Shown: in pieces, positions 43,701 through 54,613 of the stretch
Numbering within the stretch: the stretch's first letter is position 1
How the letters are laid out: each line of letters starts with the position of its first letter
Source of the DNA: Buxus sempervirens
Lineage: Eukaryota; Streptophyta; Magnoliopsida; Buxales; Buxaceae
DNA length: 64,000 bases
Assembly: GCA_947561395.2 (NCBI GenBank)
Contig: OX387186.1
Coordinates: 9,599,888 to 9,663,887, forward strand
Direction: 5' to 3'
The notes under the pieces: generated by a model
What the model saw: only the letters and a program-made list of their open reading frames with translations
Database searches by the model: none
Told to the model about the DNA's origin: nothing
Made by a program: the position numbers and the translations under genes

Positions 43701-44318
43701 ATCAGTTTGTTGATATAAAGAGACAAAAACAAAAACCTGATACAATTGTGATTGGACCTCGAACTTCGGGTAAATTATGCTTAGTATAGTGCTTTACAAG
43801 ACACTTTATTAAAAGGGACTTCCCAACCTGCAACACATTCCACAACCGTCATAAGAAAATAAACTAAGAACAACACTTAGTTGCCAAGGGCTTTTTTTTT
43901 CTTTGCATCTATGAGCTGTTTAATTGTAAGTACAAATAAGCAAATACGTACCTTGGGAGGTCCATGAACAACAACAACATAAGGAGCCGGTTCACCGGTT
44001 GAACGATCAATTGTTGGGACATGAAGCCTGCGCTGCTCTTTCTCGGTGGCGCGTGACTGTAAACGCTTAGCCTTCACAGATGAACTGAATGCAAAAGCCT
44101 ACAATGAAAGGGAAAATTGTAAGCGAGCCCTACTGCAAATGACGGTGACTTCCAATTGGATTCAAACAATCTGTACGGAATAAAACCTTCGGATTTTGCT
44201 TCTTCTCATCTGAACCCTTCTTCTTACTGGATTTTTCTTTTTTCCGGGACGAAGGACCCGCTTGGCGAGACCTATGAGACTTGTGAGACTGATCGTGATC
44301 ACCAGAAAGAAAAGCCAT
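21595..44318 (-). CDS. BMS1: Ribosome biogenesis GTPase BMS1, 19 coding exons
   Basis: BMS1 is the nucleolar GTPase that, with RCL1, drives early 18S rRNA processing in the small-subunit processome. Exons on the minus strand: 44318-44187, 44098-43952, 43827-43737, 43607-43489, 43071-42881, 42745-42535, 34147-33910, 33590-33136, 32152-32053, 31812-31619, 31439-31383, 31209-30869, 29632-29536, 29443-29225, 25941-25702, 23183-22974, 22636-22367, 22234-22031, 21762-21595. They sum to 3684 nt in one frame, 1227 residues. A lysine-rich N-terminus leads to the P-loop GPPKVGKS (90-97), split by intron 2, and THLDKF (185-190). The AARP2CN region ([12 protein letters not shown]...GYLRGC) follows, then a long acidic stretch, then the C-terminal RIBIOP_C region ([55 protein letters not shown]). 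The tail is basic coiled-coil. The introns reach 8.4 kb. The exon 12-13 intron is probably U12-type, and exon 11 repeats the end of exon 10. Confidence 0.93.
22674..22892. mobile_element. Possible non-autonomous TIR element in BMS1 intron 16
   Basis: This block shares AATTTCACTGGCAC and GGCAC-rich motifs with the element at 35340-35679. Its ends read CATGTTTCATTG and, in reverse complement, CATGGTCCACTG. The flanks AACAAACC and AACATACA agree only partly. It is best seen as a diverged copy of the same family, without firm ends. Confidence 0.4.
23184..25701 (-). other. 2.5-kb intron 15 of BMS1
   Basis: AT-rich intron with short TAA/ATA runs near 24555-24640 and CT-rich DNA near 24720-24890. 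No gene or complete transposon was recognised in it. Confidence 0.6.
27065..27480. mobile_element. 396-bp TIR element with 10-bp direct flanks
   Basis: The element at 27075-27470 begins TAGGGATGGCAA and ends TTGCCATCCCTG. TAATGTCACC flanks it on both sides, at 27065-27074 and 27471-27480. Inside are GGGT/ACCC-rich subterminal motifs and an AT-rich core without coding capacity. A 10-bp duplication is within the range for MULE-type elements, but the terminus resembles plant hAT families, which give 8 bp. Confidence 0.7.
28475..28515. repeat. TA microsatellite
   Basis: About 20 uninterrupted TA units in BMS1 intron 14. The tract is likely length-variable. Confidence 0.9.
29633..30868 (-). other. 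Probable U12-type AT-AC intron of BMS1 (intron 12)
   Basis: Exon 12 ends TTTGATGCTAA and the intron opens ATATCCTCTT, one base off the U12 AT-AC donor consensus ATATCCTT. It closes TTTTGATATAC. A branch-like TCTTAAT ends 11 bases before the AC. Using these ends, the frame joins FDAK to [14 protein letters not shown] with the correct phase. No AG acceptor exists between the in-frame TGA just upstream and the conserved exon start. A C-rich run on the plus strand (G-rich in the RNA) lies at 29777-29833. Confidence 0.75.
29777..29833. repeat. Poly-C tract, poly-G in BMS1 pre-mRNA
   Basis: The plus strand carries 57 bases that are all C except two A. BMS1 is transcribed from the other strand, so its intron 12 RNA would carry a long G run about 145-200 nt before the acceptor. 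The exact length is doubtful because such runs are hard to sequence. Confidence 0.8.
31210..31670 (-). repeat. Tandem exon-intron duplication in BMS1, unit about 230 bp
   Basis: Exon 11 (31439-31383) encodes [19 protein letters not shown]. The end of exon 10 encodes [19 protein letters not shown]. The introns after each also match in outline: both start GTA[C/T]CATC and both end with a similar AGAA...TGCA/ATTCAG stretch. A unit of about 230 bp, an exon tail plus its intron, has been copied once in tandem. The copy adds 19 codons and keeps the frame. Confidence 0.8.
35332..35687. mobile_element. 340-bp non-autonomous hAT-like element with 8-bp TSD
   Basis: GTAGGAAA lies at 35332-35339 and again at 35680-35687. 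The element between starts CAAGGTTTACCATCTCCGTG and ends CGGCACTATAAACACTA; the ends are imperfect inverted repeats sharing GTTTA and GTGCCG. The perfect 8-bp duplication is typical of hAT transposition. The core repeats TTTCACTGGCAC-like motifs and has no transposase. Confidence 0.65.
35957..37168. mobile_element. 1196-bp hAT-like element with GTATCG-rich ends and 8-bp TSD
   Basis: CTTATGGC occurs at 35957-35964 and 37161-37168. The element runs from CATGGTTCAAAGTATCG to CGATACTTAATACCATG, a 17-bp inverted repeat with a few changes. Beside both ends are many GTATCG/CGATAC motifs (about 35978-36085 and 37020-37150), like the subterminal transposase-binding repeats of hAT elements. The interior is AT-rich with no transposase, so movement would need a helper. 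Confidence 0.75.
37692..37745. repeat. CT microsatellite
   Basis: About 25 CT units followed by a T-rich tail, in BMS1 intron 6. Confidence 0.9.
40756..41000 (-). mobile_element. Possible 3' end of a LINE, minus strand
   Basis: Read on the minus strand, this ends in TTTAATATACGCCTTTCTTT, then ATTCTTTT and an A tract. This resembles the 3'UTR and tail of plant L1-type LINEs. No coding remnant was seen next to it, so the call is weak. Confidence 0.3.
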
Positions 44319-44415
44319 TGATTTTTTGTTTAACCTAGACGAAGCTGTCTACACTATAACTAACGCGGGCGTAGAGGTGTTCATGGTTTACCCGCCTTGA
44401 AGAGGCATCTCAGTC

Positions 44416-44423
44416 TATATATA
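44416..44423 (-). promoter_or_regulatory. Putative TATA box of BMS1
   Basis: The minus strand reads GTTATATATAGACTG, a strong plant TATA box next to GC-richer flanks. It lies about 100 bases before the BMS1 start codon, so the leader would be about 70 nt. AACGCG occurs on both sides of the likely start site. Confidence 0.6.
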
Positions 44424-45063
44424 ACGCGAGGACTACCGGTGTTGAACTGGTTTGGTTGGGGATTTCTTGACCTACCGTCAAGCTTGGAGCTTTTGAAGAT
44501 CCCGGAAAAAGTTTGAGCGGGCTTGGTCGTGTATGAGAAACCACGGGTCAGCCCGGCCCGATGTTATATATATATTAAAAATTTTATATGTTTATTGGTT
44601 TTTTATACTTTAATATTTCATCTTTCTCATAATTCTAAAAAAGGTGCTATCCGCATTGTAATATTTGTTGTCTATGTCAAGCCTCAACCTCAACATTAAT
44701 TTTTTTAATTGTTAAGCCTCAACCTCAACATTAATTTTTTTAATTGTTAAGCCTCAACCTCAACATTAATTTTTTTAATTGTTAGAAGAAGAAAAAAAAC
44801 AAATTGGACTTTTAAAATTACATATACATATATATATATATATATATAATGACAAGAAGCCCTTTGGGAAGCGTGCCGAACAAAATATGTAACTTTTCAA
44901 AACAGCCCTTAAACACTATTGAATATATTTATTAATAAAAGGGTAGAATGGTCTAAATTGCTTAAACTTTTTCAAAAACTAATAATCAGTTTTGTAACGG
45001 TTTCTATACATTGTATCCCTTATCCTTTTCTATAGATGTGCAGTGCACGTGCAACCCTTCCGG
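44424..45063. promoter_or_regulatory. Head-to-head spacer between BMS1 and the UBTD gene
   Basis: The two start codons are 1059 bp apart on opposite strands and the two TATA boxes are about 640 bp apart. The stretch between them holds the upstream promoter of both genes, a three-copy 35-bp repeat and a short TA run near 44826-44847. Shared regulation is possible but not shown. Confidence 0.5.
44679..44783. repeat. 35-bp tandem repeat, three copies
   Basis: The unit starts AAGCCTCAACCTCAACATTA and continues with a T-rich half. Copies begin at 44679, 44714 and 44749 and are essentially identical. It sits in the shared upstream region of BMS1 and the UBTD gene. Confidence 0.9.
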
Positions 45064-45070
45064 TATAAAT
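45064..45070 (+). promoter_or_regulatory. Putative TATA box of the UBTD gene
   Basis: GGTATAAATAACC is a good TATA match in GC-richer surroundings. It would give a leader of about 280 nt before the ATG at 45377. The leader contains at least one upstream ATG, at 45248, with a short open frame. Confidence 0.5.
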
Positions 45071-45376
45071 AACCATAACCAGGTGGGCTTGGTCGGTTCG
45101 GGTCACTGTGCTCTTCTCCTGTCCTTTTCTTTCGAGTCTTTTGACTCATTGAGTTCTTCCAAACTTTTATTTTTCCCTCAATTTATCCTCTTTCGAATCT
45201 AGCTATCAAATAGCCTTTCTTGTTTTCCTTCCAGTTGTCAGCAAATTATGGGATCACTTGAGACAATTGTGACAGGAAATTGACTTTGATGAAGAACTTC
45301 GTCTGAGTCGCGTTGGAACGAAGGTTTGATGAGTCGTTGTGTTCTTTGCGTCGATCTGATTACGTGAAGAAGCACG

Positions 45377-48300
45377 ATGGGTTGTGGTGGATCGTCGCAA
45401 ACTAGTGGGGAAGGTAAGGTTCGGGTTCTCATACTCTTTCGGGAGATTTTTTTCGTTTGATTTATTGTTTTGTAATTTTTAGGATTTATTTGAATTTGAT
45501 TTGGTTGCATTCTCTTTTTCTTTCGTATTTCCTTCACCTTTGTTGTTTTTTGTCTTCAAATCTGCTCGCAATTGTAAGATTTGTTTGATTTTTCTGAGTG
45601 TTGTTGTCGTTCCGTTGAGTGCATGTCGATATAGGATTCTCTTCCTTTGATGCCACTGATTTACAGCGAAATTCAGTTGATGCGCAGAAAAGAATTATTC
45701 TAATGAATGCAGAGAAACCTGTTACGTGCCTAACCGTTTGGAGACTTCATTATTTAAGCACTTAACATCTAGGATTGTAACATTCCAAGGCATTTCAATC
45801 CAGCCTATAGGTCTGTCCCCTTCGAGACTCAAGCCCAGGACGTGGTGGTTGGCTTTGGTACCATTTGTTACGTGCCAAACCGCTGCTCTAAAGGCCTAAG
45901 GTTTATGGAGACTTCATTAGTTAAGCACTTAACATCTAGGATTGTAACAAAACCAAAGTACAAAACAGGATTACAAAGGAAACTCAGATAGAACATAAAT
46001 AAGAAAAGTATTGAACATTACGATAGATATTTTTGAGTGTCAAAACTGGTAACAGAGTTGCATGGTGGCATTTTCTGCCTGTTCCTTTTTCTTGTCATTC
46101 TCACAAGCTCGATCTCCATTTATCCTTGAAGCCTGATCAGGAAGGCACTGATTTCTTCTACGATAGTGTTTATTTGTATCGGCAGCTCTCTGTGTGAAAC
46201 ATATTAATTGTTGAGAATCCGGTATAAAGAAATTGGAGCATCCCCAGTAGATGTTATCTTTGCAAAATTGATGCTGTATTGGTAAATCGCATTTTTCTTC
46301 ATTGCAATTTCACCAGAATTATTTGGGATTTCTTCCCTGTTAGGTTCAGCATGCATTCCAAGAGATATTCATGATGCTTTGGTAGGATTGAAGCTAAAGT
46401 TTGTTTATGGAAAGATGTGCTTATTATAATAGATTCATCATTTTTTCTGTTAGTTGGGCAGTGTTGAAAAAAAAAAATCACTACATATTTGAGGACAAGG
46501 AGAAAAGTACAGGTGCATGTTCTTTGGCTCGCTTTACAATGGGCTGGGTACTTGCAGAACTTTGAAAGGCTCAAGGTTTTTTTTTTTCTATGTGGATCTG
46601 GACTTTTGAAGTCCTTGTTTTGTGTAGCGTTAGTTTTGCTGGTGGCTTTGTGTATGGTATCTTGTCGTGTTTATGTGCTAGCCTTTTGTATACCATTTTG
46701 TTTCAATTTTCATAGGCTTTTATCTTTAAAAAAGTCCTTGACTCCTTGTTACTTATCAATTTTTTGTTAGCCTTTTTTCCCCCTTTATTGCTTCTAGTTA
46801 GTAGGATGCTAATATTTTATGCTTAGTTGTGTTTCACTGTTTAGAGTCTGATACTAAAGTGTCTTAGGTAGGTAATTTCCTCTACCAGTCTCATGAAATG
46901 GTGTACAACATTCTGAAGGGAACTGTATCTGCTGATAGGATCTATAATCAACCCACGTGGTCAGAGAGATTGTACTAAAACTAAAAACATGCCCCTCTTT
47001 ATCTTTTTCTGTTCTCAGTGTCTTGATATGTTTTTTTTTCCATGTGCTCTTCATGTACCATATATTATCATATTTTTTTTCTCTTTAACTTTTTGGAACT
47101 TCAGAGGTGCATCTTTTAGTTTTTGTCTTCTTTATGCATGAAGGTAATGTTGTAGGATCGAACTGATTGATAGCACAGTTCCTGGCTAATCAACATAATT
47201 TGATGGAGTTCTGTTGTTCATTTTTTGCTAATCTTCTTCATCCAGAGATTCATTGTTGTTTGTATGGTAATCGTTCTTATCCTTGCAGATTTTAAGAAAA
47301 AAATAAGAAATCCAAAACCTTGGAAAAATCCCCAGCCAATAACAAGAACACAGCTCAAACAGATGCGCGAGGAGTTCTGGGATACTGCTCCCCACTATGG
47401 TGGCCAGAAAGGTAATGCTTTTGAGTGAATATATAGATTATAGACAATGGCTCATTTGTTATTTGTCATGATTTTTATGAAATAGGGTGTGGTACAATTA
47501 TGGAATACAAGGTGTTAACTGTTACTGCATAGCCGAGTAAGTAAATGGTTATTAACCTAGTTACCTATTATCAATCTAAACCTAAAGATGTTCTTCTGTT
47601 ATGTGTTAATGGGGAGACAAAGATAAAAAGCTCACATGATCTTCTTTCTTCAATTTCTTGTTTCCAAGTTCCAACTGGTGTGAGTGGGGTATTTGGATGG
47701 ATTTAAGTTTGGAAGATTTATTTCTTTATGAACATTTTTCAACATGGAAGATCAAAGGATTGATCCTTGTATTTGGAAACTAGCTAAGCAATATGATGTG
47801 TTAATGCTCCAGCAATTAAACTACACATTAAAATTTTGTCTACACATCTCATGAATTTATCTTGATATTAATATTTTATGTATTTGTTTATTTACGTATG
47901 TCGTGATTACATATGAACAAGGAGGCATTTTTCTAACATGATAAATGCACGGGCAAAGAAGGTGATGAACCTCCTCAGCAGTTTTCTAATACAATCACGC
48001 ATGAAATGGATGTAATATTAATTCAAGTCTTTATTTATAGATGAGGTTTAAGAAAAGAGTCTTATAGATGAGGTTTTTGGGTGGTTTATTGTCCTAGGGT
48101 TTGGTTGTATTATGGGAGGGGGTGTGTAGATTTTTATGAGGTGAGGTTTTTGGAGTTTTTATGTTTGTAGGGTCATCTTTGTAGAGTTGATTGTGTACAT
48201 TCTTCTCTCTTCATTTATATTATCTTTCTATTACTATTAAAAAAAAAGGTTTAAGAAAAGAATATCTTAGTTGCATTTGAACATCTATAACTGGTAATGA

Positions 48301-51300
48301 AAGAAACTCTGACCTTTGGAAACAAAAGAAAGAGACCTGGGGGGGGGGGGGGGGGCGTGGGGCAACCTTTTTACTGGTTGTGATCTACTGGTTGCCCCAG
48401 TGAGGGGAAATGGGGGGGGGGGGGGGGGGGGGAAATATGTGTTTTTCTTATTTTATTTTATTTTTTTGTTTAGTTTATTTATAATGCATACATGGGTGTG
48501 AAATAAATCCAAAACATCCAAGAAAATAAAAAGAAATGCATATAAATTTGATATAGAAGTCATTTCATGAATACTGCGTAGAGAACATCAAGGGAAATGA
48601 AATAAAACGAATCAAGTCACATACAAAAGAAATGAGAAGGAGAGGAAATGTTGCCCAAATTCCCAAATCTAAGAAGTTTTGAAGCAAGAATGTCATGAAA
48701 TGAGGAGAAAATGGCCCTTTTAAGGGCCATTAACTTAATTTTGCATTTCTACAAAATTTCACAACATGCCGTAAAATGCAAGAAAACCCAGTCATTCCAT
48801 GCCACTACCCTGCAAAAAGCGATATTTCGCTGATATATCGAGGAAATATTGCAAAATTGTAAACACTGATTGACAAACCTATAAGCTTGTAGCATGACAA
48901 AGGAAATCTATTATTCATTTTCCCAAGTTCATTGCTTTCCCAATCTTAGTGCAAACCCCCTAAAACTTCGGGGCTTGTATATTTTGGTGAGTTCTTTCAA
49001 GATCTAAAGGTTTTAGATAAATATGGATATGCATATGTTCTATTTAGAATGGTCAAGGTAAATGTACACTGAGATATATGAGGGGCTTTCCAGAATTCAT
49101 GAGCAGAAATAAGCTAAGACGATGGGCCTTTGGTCGAAATAATTTCGCTTTGTTGAGTAACCAGGAAAATCTACTTTCTTTAAGATAGATTAATTCTTGG
49201 TTTCTTCAGAATGGACAGAGGGATTATCTTTGCTACTAGAGGCACCTCTTCCTAGACGGTTATTATTTCATATTCGTGTTATGCTAAAGTGCATGGTTGA
49301 TTTAGGAGAATAGTAACTTCCATATTTGAGGATGCAATATTGGAAATTAGTTGATGAAAATAAGAGGAAGTTTTGGGATTTATTACAGAAATGGAAGAGA
49401 ACGAAATATATGCTGGACTTTAACTAAGTGACTATCATTGGAAGTAACCTTAATACGGAGTTAAAAAAAAACCTCTTAGCCTTGAGGATATGATTTGGTA
49501 TTTGAAATTGAAATTTTTGTGGTTGAAGTTGGGGAATAAGAATATAAAACTTTTCCATCAAATGGTAATGCCAGAAATGGAACAAATTTTATGGAAGTAA
49601 AAATTAGACAAGGTGGTATTGGGAGATGAGACAGATTAATAGAGTCTTTTTTAGCTTGTTTAAGGGATTGTTAAAAAAAACTTTTAAAAGAATTTTTTTT
49701 CCGTCTTGTAGTTGCTGAGACCAAACGCAGTTGGCTATTCCAAAGAACAATTTTCTCTCTTGGTTGCAAAAAATTGACCAAATATTTTAGTAGTTAGAGT
49801 CATATGAATCTCTAAAAGTTAAAGGGTTTGAAGTCTCCTCTTGTACTCTTTCCTTGAAAAAATCTTAATTGGTGATGTGGTAATTCACTTGGCCATCTAC
49901 TTGATTTGAAAGCATACACCATTCAATTCCCATGGTCAATTGCAAACTCAAGAGAACTATAATTTAAATGGGACTAGGCCTCATGGAGGGCATAACTATG
50001 TACCTTGATCTATTGTACCGTATTATTTTTAATCAAATTTTTATAGTGTGGGAGTCACTGTTGAGCTATGACACCATTTTTGGTTAATAATTAGTGTAAA
50101 CTATATCAACAAAAAGTCCTGCGGAGGCTATATATCATGTGACGGTATCTATGTAAGCACATGGTAAGCTAAATTTTTCACCAGAAGAGATAGAGGAACT
50201 AGGGGGTCGAAGGTATTAGTTGCTTGTTTTTGTAGTATGTTGCTGGTGGAGGGGAAGAAGCACATTTTGAAGTGGAATCCCAAAGGTACCTTCTGTGAAC
50301 TCTTGTTTTGTTTTGTGTGGCTCCCAGTAAAAATACACATGATTGTTAAATTCATTTGGGGATTCACCACCCCACCCCTCCCCATTTTAACTTGTCTATT
50401 GGACAACGACTAATGTGGGAACATTGTAGTACAATGGTTTCAAGAAAGAATCTGCATAAATATGGGAAGATAGAAAATATTTCTATATAGAAACCAAATG
50501 TAAAATTGGAGTTATGGAGGAATATTTGGAATAAAAGGTTTTAAAATAAGTTAAACTAAGGCCGGTTGTGTGGTGTTTACCTTCAGATTAAATAACAGTG
50601 GGGTTAAAGCATTGGTAATAGTTGAGAATCAAGATATTTCCAAACGCAACCAGTTTTGTTATCTTGGGTCAATTACTCATAATGAGGGAATATTGATGAG
50701 GATGTTGCACATGGAATTAAATTTTGGTGGCTTATATGGAGAGGCACTCCATGAATGTTATGTGATTGACCTGTTTCACTTAACAAAAAATAAATAAGAC
50801 CACTATTTTGTTTGCTATGATGTATAGAGGAAAAAAATATTAGGCAAACGAGGAAGCAATGTATGTATAGAATGGAGGGTAATGGAGACAGGGATAGTGA
50901 GATGCATATGTGGAAAGGCTAGGACAGATAAGGAACAAACACATTTAAGAATGCCTAGATGTTATGATGCTTTAGATGGTTTGGGCATGTTGGGAAAATA
51001 TCTATTGTGGTAGCTAGGAGAAGATGTGAAGTATTACTCATTTAAAGATCTAAGAAGATGATAAAAGAAAGCCAAAATAACCTAGATATAGTGAGATACA
51101 GAGGATTTGGAGGCTTATAATCTGACAAAAGGTATGGTTTTTGATAGATTGGGCTAGAGGAATATGATTTACTTACTGAAATGGAATTTACAGGATTTTT
51201 TGCACGTGCAACCATCAAACCAGATACCAAAGCCGGGCTCAATGAAACAGAAAGTATCATGGTACGTCATCAAACAATTCAATCCCAAACTTTTTCTGGC

Positions 51301-54080
51301 AGAACCTTCCGACCTTTTAGAGATATTACTGTTTTTGTTATCTTCAGAATATTTGAACAGCTTCAATCTAGTCTTCTGAATTTCTAAAACTAAATTTGTT
51401 TTAAAAAATTCGAGTTATAATTTTAGTGGGTAAAAAATATATTTTTATTAGATATTTTGAGTGTTTATCTGAAACCTTCAGCTGAAAATTCATCACGGGA
51501 GATTTTTATGAAATGAAAAACTCCTACCTAACATGTGCTTCTTTTTATGGAGCCAATATTATGTCACTCATGCTGTATTGATACATATGTGAAAAGTTTT
51601 TTTGTTCATTGGTCCGGTTCATCCCAAAGGTCTACCAAAGTTGATTTTCGTTTGATGGTTTAATACCTTCTTCATTTAGTTTAATTACATGGAGATGGAG
51701 TTCTACAATTTATGGTGTTTTTAGAAAGCAAAGGTTATGATTTTGTTGGAAAGAAGTGGTCAAAGGGATGAATAGGTTTTAGTTTTAAATGATCGTGTGT
51801 TCTCCAGACTCTAGGAATCCAGTGATGGTAATTTATTTCATAGCAGGCTATATCATATGACAGAATGAATGTTAAATCACGTTTTATGTATAGCACTCTT
51901 TGGAAGAGAAAGGTCCATTCTTGATGTCATCTCTTTTCACCATAAACCCACATGCATCCCACTCCCCCCACCCCTCGGGGGCTATTCTACAAACACTTCA
52001 TGTAAGCTATCAAAAAAAAGGTTTTTATGTTATTCTACCCATATATGGTCCATCTTTTCATCTGTGGGTGGTTGAAATTTTCTAGTATAAGATGGCCAAC
52101 CTATAAAGGCTACTTTATGTCAGCCATCTATAGGTGCTTACACTCCTCGAATTGAATTATGTTTTATGCTAGGGAGTTTGATGATATATGCTGGAGACGA
52201 AGACTTTCTTATTTCATATCATCATTAAGACTCTTTTGGTTGATTGGAAAATCCAATTTTATAAGGAAGTCCACTATGTTCCTGGAAAGTCGTGAGAAAT
52301 TTATCTTTCTTGACACTTTGGTTGTCCCTGTATCAAAAGTAGATTTTTGGGGTATAACTTTCTTAGCATGTTTGGATCATCAAGATGGGTGGTCTTGATT
52401 AAAAATCTGGTTCAGTCAAGCCATAATTTTTGGTAAAATAAAATGATAAGAATGATATTTTCCAGGACTATTGGAACTTTTTGGAAAACAGACTTCATTA
52501 TTTATATATGTCAGGATTTTGGTCACACACTGGCCTTCCATGTGATGGATTTTGGGCAAAGATTTGGGTGTGTCCCACATATTATGGATGGCCTATATTG
52601 GCTCTTCTGGTTCTTGGGCCCTTATATTTCATAATTGGGCTTTTCAATTTTGACTAGTCAGAATGTGAAACATTTTTTTGGCTGACAAATTTCATAGTGA
52701 CTCAAATCCTCTTTCCCGGTCGTTGTCTTTTGCTACTGACACAATAGATATCATGATAAAATGGTACCTCAGGCTGTTGGGCTCTAGCATGGGAGCATGG
52801 TTCCATGATTCAGCCAATACTTATCAGTATGTGTTGTTACCAAAGGGAACTGTTCCAACATCTCTTCGTTGGCCCCAAAAAAAAGGGAAAATCTTAACTG
52901 TTTGATGGCATGTAGATGATCTCATTTCTCCACCTTGATATCCATTGAGCACTGGTTTTTTTTGGAATTCTGAGGCTTATTTCTTCATTGCTACAGCTTG
53001 AAGTCCCCTCAACTTTAAGTGGTTTGTAGAAATTTTCTTTGCCAGAAGCTGATTTTATTCCTAATGGAGCCAGGTTGAATTGGCATGTTTTTCCACAAAA
53101 TTCAGGATCTTTCTTTGTAAGGGAAAACTTTCGTTTTTTTCCACCCTTAAAACTTAAAACGTACATCCACATGTAGAACTTTTTAAAAAAAATCTCATTA
53201 TGGACAACTTCTTTTTCTTCTCTTTTACAATTCCATGTATTTTGCTTAACATTGTTTTCTTTTGACTTTTAGATATACCTTATTTACTACAACTGAAGTC
53301 GAAATTGAAGTTGCCGCATCTTTAATTTCCAAATTAATATGTCAAAAAATCCTTTATTTTGGGTAACTATACTTAAACGATTATATAATATACCTAATTA
53401 GTCCTGTAGTGGTATTATGTAAAGATGCATGGATTTGAGCAACGCCATTGTCTTAATTTTTGGATTAATTTTAAGAACTGATTATAATTTTGTTAAGCTA
53501 AATTAGCCCAGTAATTGAGACTGTGTGGGTATGCATTTTTTTTTAACTCTTTTAATTTTTTGAGTTTCTTTGTTTATCAATTGACTTTGAACTTCATTAT
53601 ATATATTTGTTTCTGTTTTTTTTTTCATGGATACTACAATGATCATATATATATATATATATATGATCATTTAAATTTTGCTTGGTATAGCTATATGGTT
53701 GGCCTAGTTCTTTTTCCGGTACTTTGACTACATTTTTTTTATCATCTAAAAAACTTGTATATTTTAAAAAACAGAAGATTTACTGATTTTCATTCCTATC
53801 AGAGATTTGGGATGCACTCCAAGCGGCTGCTGAATCTGATCTAAAGTTTGCACAGACAATTGTTGAAAGTGCGGGTGTCATTGTTCAAAGTTCCGATCTA
53901 ACAACCTGTTACGATGAAAGAGGTTCGTAGACCATATTCCAACTTTGCATTTCTCCTGAGCTTTCAATCCTCAATTTTCCATTCAGCCTTATCTCCTCCA
54001 AAACTTCTACTGCAGGTGCAAAGTATGAACTGCCTAAGTATGTTTTGAGCGAGCCAACAAACTTGATTAAGGATAGTTGA
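45377..54080 (+). CDS. UBTD-domain protein (ubiquitin domain-containing protein 1/2-like)
   Basis: Four exons (45377-45413, 47289-47411, 53803-53922, 54016-54080) join to 345 nt, 114 residues plus TGA. The product starts MGCGGSSQ, which fits N-myristoylation at Gly2 with a possible palmitoyl Cys3. The core is the UBTD N-terminal domain: KPWKNPQPIT, MREEFWDTAPHYGG, EIWDALQAAAES, GVIVQSSDLTTCYDERGAKY, and the final ELPKYVLSEPTNLI. Animal UBTD1/2 have a ubiquitin-like domain after this one and bind E2 enzymes. This protein stops before it, as plant members do. A membrane-attached role linked to ubiquitin is an inference from the family. All introns are GT-AG; intron 2 is 6.4 kb and filled with repeat relics. 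Confidence 0.9.
45721..45960. repeat. Partly duplicated LTR-like repeat in UBTD intron 1
   Basis: GTTACGTGCC...AAGCACTTAACATCTAGGAT occurs at about 45721-45785 and again at 45867-45950. The first copy lacks about 20 bases of the second. Between them, GGCTTTGGTACCA resembles a decayed antisense copy of the tRNA-Met primer-binding site TGGTATCAGAGCC. This hints at the edge of an LTR or TRIM element. Confidence 0.4.
48339..48432. repeat. Two poly-G runs flanking a 9-bp hairpin
   Basis: Runs of 17 and 21 G on the plus strand flank GGGGCAACC (48359-48367) and its exact inverse GGTTGCCCC (48390-48398). In the UBTD pre-mRNA these would be G runs. Their lengths may be inexact. Confidence 0.8.
49490..51070 (+). 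pseudogene. Decayed L1-type LINE reverse transcriptase relic
   Basis: At about 49508-49560 the plus strand reads LKLGNKNIKLFHQMV, the plant LINE motif usually seen as W-LK-GD-NTKFFH. At about 50590-50690 it reads KRNQFCYLGSITHNEGI, matching the -SNHFRYLGSIIHKDG- stretch near the end of plant LINE reverse transcriptases. Near 50970 LRWFGHV follows, another motif from that C-terminal part. Stops and frameshifts lie between. Large parts of the polymerase core are missing, so this is a broken and internally deleted copy. Confidence 0.6.
53641..53670. repeat. Palindromic TA tract
   Basis: GATCAT, then about nine TA units, then ATGATC: a fully self-complementary 30-bp stretch about 130 bp before UBTD exon 3. 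Confidence 0.8.
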
Positions 54081-54613
54081 TAGCAGATATGAAAGAACAC
54101 ATACTGGGGAATAAAGATCAAATGTAAATCATGTAAATTATTCTCATTTTCTTACCTTATACTACATGGATCTGGGTTTGGGCTTTGGAATACTTCCTGG
54201 TACCCATCCTTCTTCCATATATACTCATGTGGAAAGTCTGACTCAGTTTTCCAAGGAATATATGTAGCATACAATTCTTGCTGCTTGGTGGAATTATTGT
54301 TTTTTTTAAGTTGCCATTATTCTTCATTTCTTTTTCTTCGACTTGCCATTTGCAGACCCAGTTATTGTTGGGCAGTTCAGTGAACAGGGTGATGGAAGAC
54401 CCATTTGTTCATCATCAGGATCATAAAAAAATGACAACAATGACGTGACTACAATCTCACACAAGTGATTCCGCTATTTGACACCCCCACCAGTCCTTAG
54501 GTTTCAATCATATGTGATTAGCTTACAACACTCAGCAAACATTTTACTTGAATCCTATGTTTGTTTGCTGAGCAAATGCACAGTTTATCTTGTTTCATCA
54601 TTTTAAAAAAAAA

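Larger units (their letters stand above)
47412..53802 (+). other. 6.4-kb intron 2 of the UBTD gene
   Basis: The intron carries two G runs at 48339-48355 and 48412-48432, a LINE relic at about 49490-51070, and a palindromic TA tract at 53641-53670. Its 5' third and the part from 51400 to 53600 show no recognisable gene. Confidence 0.6.

Noticed and set aside
44679..44783. Possible CRISPR-like array
   Set aside because: The three 35-bp copies are directly adjacent with no spacers, and the sequence is nuclear plant DNA.
52159..52905. Frames of 63-79 codons in UBTD intron 2
   Set aside because: No recognisable domain, no shared frame and no splice support; probably decayed repeat DNA.
54357..54426. 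Possible extra UBTD exon after TTTGCAG
   Set aside because: The stop at 54080 follows the conserved family C-terminus, so any exon here would be untranslated; there is no further support.
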